Assembly (NCBI RefSeq): GCF_016185115.1
Contig: NZ_JACPOF010000015.1
Coordinates: 310,001-374,000, forward strand
Length of the DNA: 64,000 nt
Direction: 5' to 3'
Origin: Polaromonas sp.
GTDB taxonomy: Bacteria > Pseudomonadota > Gammaproteobacteria > Burkholderiales > Burkholderiaceae_C
This document shows, in pieces, positions 61,872 through 64,000 of this stretch. The notes beneath the pieces were generated by a model that was not told the DNA's origin, ran no database searches, and saw only the letters and a program-made list of their open reading frames with translations. The stretch's first letter is position 1. Every line of letters begins with the position of its first letter. Position numbers and translations under genes: made by a program.

Positions 61872-62657
61872 ATGGGATGCCATTTGGGAATTGCCATTTC
61901 GCGGCTTGGACAGCTACTCGTCATTAGCGTACTCATGTTTCCGCCATGCGCCTTCGCTTGGGGCGCTACGGGACATCAGGTCATTGGCGCCTTGGCCGAG
62001 AAGCAGCTTACTGCTAACGCTCGAGTCCAAGTGCAGACTCTGCTCGCCTCGGAAGCTGGATCCACACTGGCTTCCATTTCCACATGGGCGGATGAGCGTA
62101 AAAATTCCACCACTGCGCGCTGGCATTTTTTGAACTTCCCGCGCACCAGTTGCAATTACGACCAAGCCAGGGACTGCCCCGACGGCAACTGCCTTCTGGG
62201 TGCCATCGACCGGCAGTTGAATATTTTGAAGTCTGATGCCACTGACCTTCAGAGGCTGCAAGCCCTCAAATACTTGGTCCATTTCATCGGTGACCTTCAC
62301 CAGCCGCTGCACCTGGGCTATTTGGACGACAGGGGTGGAAACCAGTATCAAATCCAGGCTTATAAACGCGGTTCCAACCTTCACGCACTTTGGGATTCTG
62401 GATTGATCAAATTTGTCTCGGACGACACGAAGGTCTGGGTAGACAGGCTTTTTACCAGACCGTTACCTGCCCGTGTCAACCTGATCGATCTCGTCCGCGT
62501 GGCTGAAGAGTCTTGCCGCGTCGTGGCGACGCCCGGGTTCTATCCCGACCGGAAGGTAGAGGCACCTTATGTGGACCGTTGGACTCCAGTCCTGGAGCAG
62601 CAACTGGTGTTGGCCGGCGCCCGGTTGACCCGGATCTTGAATAGACTCTGGCCTTAA
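61872..62657 (+). CDS. S1/P1-type nuclease
   Basis: 261 aa. All zinc ligands of the S1/P1 family are visible: the N-terminal Trp of the mature protein and His in 'FAWGATGHQVIG', Asp in 'WADERKN', His in 'RWHFLNFP', the block 'HFIGDLHQPLHLG' and 'NLHALWDSGLI'. The signal peptide ends right before the Trp, which is required because Trp is a ligand. The start at ATG 61872 is uncertain (TTG 61884 is possible); the frame is open to 61512 but the upstream part looks non-coding. It is secreted and would cut single-stranded DNA or RNA. Confidence 0.87.
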   Translation: MGCHLGIAISRLGQLLVISVLMFPPCAFAWGATGHQVIGALAEKQLTANARVQVQTLLASEAGSTLASISTWADERKNSTTARWHFLNFPRTSCNYDQARDCPDGNCLLGAIDRQLNILKSDATDLQRLQALKYLVHFIGDLHQPLHLGYLDDRGGNQYQIQAYKRGSNLHALWDSGLIKFVSDDTKVWVDRLFTRPLPARVNLIDLVRVAEESCRVVATPGFYPDRKVEAPYVDRWTPVLEQQLVLAGARLTRILNRLWP

Positions 62658-62747
62658 AACGAAACGGCTTGCAGTTCGCTTGGCAGGCACTGTCCAGCCG
62701 GACTTGTCTTAAAACTCGGCTTCCATGAGTTGTTAACATTGGATCCC

Positions 62748-63188
62748 ATGAACATAGCTGTTGCTCTGAAGTCCGAGATTTCCCGCGTGTCGCGCAAAGA
62801 GATGCGTGCCGAATTCCAAACTCTCAAGAAAGTCACTACCAAACTACGCGCTGACAATGCCGAACTCAAACGCCGGTTGTTGGAGTTGGAAAAGGCAATC
62901 AAGCTGTTGAGCAAAGCCGCTGGAAGTGGTCGGGCACGAAATTCAACGGCGAAAGAGGCTGGAGCTGAAAAGTCAGTTGAGCGCTTCAGCGCCAAAGGCA
63001 TTGCCGCTCAGCGCAAGCGTCTGGGCCTGTCGGCTGCGGATATGGGAAAACTGATCGGTGTTTCAGGTGCTACGGTTTATCTCTGGGAAAAGGGCCAGAC
63101 GCGCCCACGACCGACTCAGATGACGGGAATATCTGCGGTACGGCAGATGGGACGCCGTGACGCCCGGTCCAAACTAGACGAGTCATAG
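62748..63188 (+). CDS. Coiled-coil HTH protein (XRE-like)
   Basis: 146 aa. The first 65 residues form a coiled coil ('EMRAEFQTLKKVTTKLRADNAELKRRLLELEKAI'). A Cro/CI-type HTH lies at about residues 88-125: 'IAAQRKRLGLSAADMGKLIGVSGATVYLWEKGQTRP'. The order (coiled coil first) is the reverse of common XRE regulators. A similar small family exists in Proteobacteria on mobile DNA. It is followed by a long palindrome shared with the convergent DUF3987 gene. Confidence 0.8.
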   Translation: MNIAVALKSEISRVSRKEMRAEFQTLKKVTTKLRADNAELKRRLLELEKAIKLLSKAAGSGRARNSTAKEAGAEKSVERFSAKGIAAQRKRLGLSAADMGKLIGVSGATVYLWEKGQTRPRPTQMTGISAVRQMGRRDARSKLDES

Positions 63189-63223
63189 CCGTCCAGCCGG
63201 CCTTCGTTTGACTTCAAATGGAT

Positions 63224-63269
63224 CGGTTGGCGGCTATTTGGCTACTCAGTAGCCAAATAGCCGCGACCG
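63224..63269. terminator. Long perfect palindrome between convergent genes
   Basis: Arms GCGGCTATTTGGCTAC (63230-63245) and GTAGCCAAATAGCCGC (63249-63264) pair perfectly over 16 bp with loop TCA; flanking CGGT / ACCG adds four pairs. It probably ends both convergent transcripts, although no clear T-run is present. Confidence 0.75.
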
Positions 63270-63277
63270 AGAGCTCG

Positions 63278-64000
63278 TTACTTCAGATACACCCCTGGCC
63301 AAAGTTCGTAACCGTCGTTCGTAACCTCTGGTTTGACTGGTTCACGAACATACCATGGCCTGTCAAATCGTGAGAATCGTTGTGGTCGCTCATCTATGGG
63401 GTGGACCGGAACTGGCGGGGGAGGGAACCAGTCAGCAAGATGAACATGCCATGAGTCCCCTTTGCTTCCCCAAACTTTCACCTTATTCCTATGCTCGAGC
63501 CCTTTGAGCGTCTCCCAAAGCCGGTCTATTTGTCGTAGATGGCGTGGTGCGTATCTGCACAAGTAGGGTCCCGGAACGGATCTTTCCTTCGCAAATCGGG
63601 GGGCGATCCTGTCGGTGATGAACTCTTCGAGACTGATCATGTCCAGCTCAAGTTGCGACCGGGGGGAAAACCGCTTGCGAAATTGATTTAGAAACCAGGC
63701 AGCGAGCTTGATGGCGTTCCGGATGACCTCCACTGAAATGGGACCATTCCTTTTCTCCATTATGTGCAAGATGGCGGCAATCCTCGCGGCGTTTTCGGTG
63801 CTTTTGGAAGCGGCGCCTCGCATGTCGAAGAAGCGTTTTCCTTCGCCCAGTTCCTTTTCAATTTCACGAGAGTACCAGGCCAACAGTTCGGACGCTGGCT
63901 TGCTAAGCGTCAACTCTTGCGGCTTGGGAACCTCAGGCCCTTCGTATTCCTTCAAAAGTTCACGCACGCGCGCGTGATACGGCTCGATGATTTCCTTGCT
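63278..64000 (-). CDS. DUF3987 protein, C-terminal part (5' end outside window)
   Basis: The frame is open at the right edge; 240 residues are visible. 'LSKPASELLAWYSREIEKELGEGKRFFDMRGAASKSTENAARIAAILHIM' matches the C-terminal region of DUF3987 (YfjI-type) proteins, which are primase/helicase-associated proteins of phages and islands. A Pro-rich C-terminal tail of about 60 residues is unusual. It supports a mobile origin for the right end of the window. Confidence 0.8.
   Translation of the reverse strand, partial: SKEIIEPYHARVRELLKEYEGPEVPKPQELTLSKPASELLAWYSREIEKELGEGKRFFDMRGAASKSTENAARIAAILHIMEKRNGPISVEVIRNAIKLAAWFLNQFRKRFSPRSQLELDMISLEEFITDRIAPRFAKERSVPGPYLCRYAPRHLRQIDRLWETLKGLEHRNKVKVWGSKGDSWHVHLADWFPPPPVPVHPIDERPQRFSRFDRPWYVREPVKPEVTNDGYELWPGVYLK

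Overview
The window looks like the chromosome of a betaproteobacterium of the order Burkholderiales, most likely family Comamonadaceae (Polaromonas/Rhodoferax/Variovorax-like). This rests on high GC with NNG/NNC codon use, an orphan Bug/TTT-type binding protein, the block TPR-lolB-ispE-tRNA-Gln-prs-rplY-pth, and a dispersed intergenic repeat that I associate with that family. No database search was possible; all assignments come from motifs and gene order.

Region 1 (1-15.3 kb) is a catabolic cluster. An AraC-type regulator (cut by the window edge), a CoxG-like protein and an FAD monooxygenase flank a long plus-strand operon. The operon holds a C-C/ester hydrolase, a LigA/LigB-type extradiol ring-cleavage dioxygenase, a PcaD-like hydrolase, a molybdenum hydroxylase split around other genes (large subunit first; small and medium subunits 2 kb later), an SDR dehydrogenase, a complete SsuABC/NitT-type ABC importer with two permeases, a Bug-type binding protein and an Asp/Glu-racemase-family enzyme. 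Together they read as uptake, hydroxylation, ring opening and hydrolysis of an aromatic or N-heteroaromatic compound. The substrate cannot be read from the sequence.

Region 2 (15.5-35.9 kb) is core chromosome: ftsY, two M16 peptidases, rsmD, coaD, a YfhL-type ferredoxin, pth, rplY, prs, tRNA-Gln, ispE, lolB, a TPR protein, mutM, a dynamin-like GTPase, mutY, rapZ, recN, nadK, hrcA and tRNA-Met. The rplY gene appears to have lost about 65-75 internal codons in frame.

Region 3 (35.9-64 kb) begins right after the 3' end of tRNA-Met and looks like a genomic island whose far end and integrase lie outside the window. It opens with a defence segment: a DUF2779 nuclease-like protein, a WYL (CapW-like) regulator, a complete type II CBASS operon (CapV phospholipase, DncV-like CD-NTase, Cap2 E1-E2, Cap3 JAMM peptidase) and a membrane-anchored PIN protein. 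Next comes a VWA-PP2C-kinase triad matching E. coli YegL-YegK-YegI, followed by a DUF4236 protein. From 51 kb on it is plasmid/ICE-like: small unknown genes, a DUF932 protein, a YqaJ-like protein that seems to lack its catalytic residues, zinc-ribbon membrane proteins, XRE regulators, a MuF-like fragment, an inovirus Gp2-type protein, a gene under a near-consensus LexA box, an S1/P1 nuclease and a DUF3987 protein leaving the window.

The best candidates for something new are the combined CBASS neighbourhood (DUF2779 upstream, membrane PIN downstream, a palindrome 6 bp before capV), the YegLKI-DUF4236 module with a divergent membrane protein and a perfect palindrome between them, and the unassigned ring-cleavage pathway.
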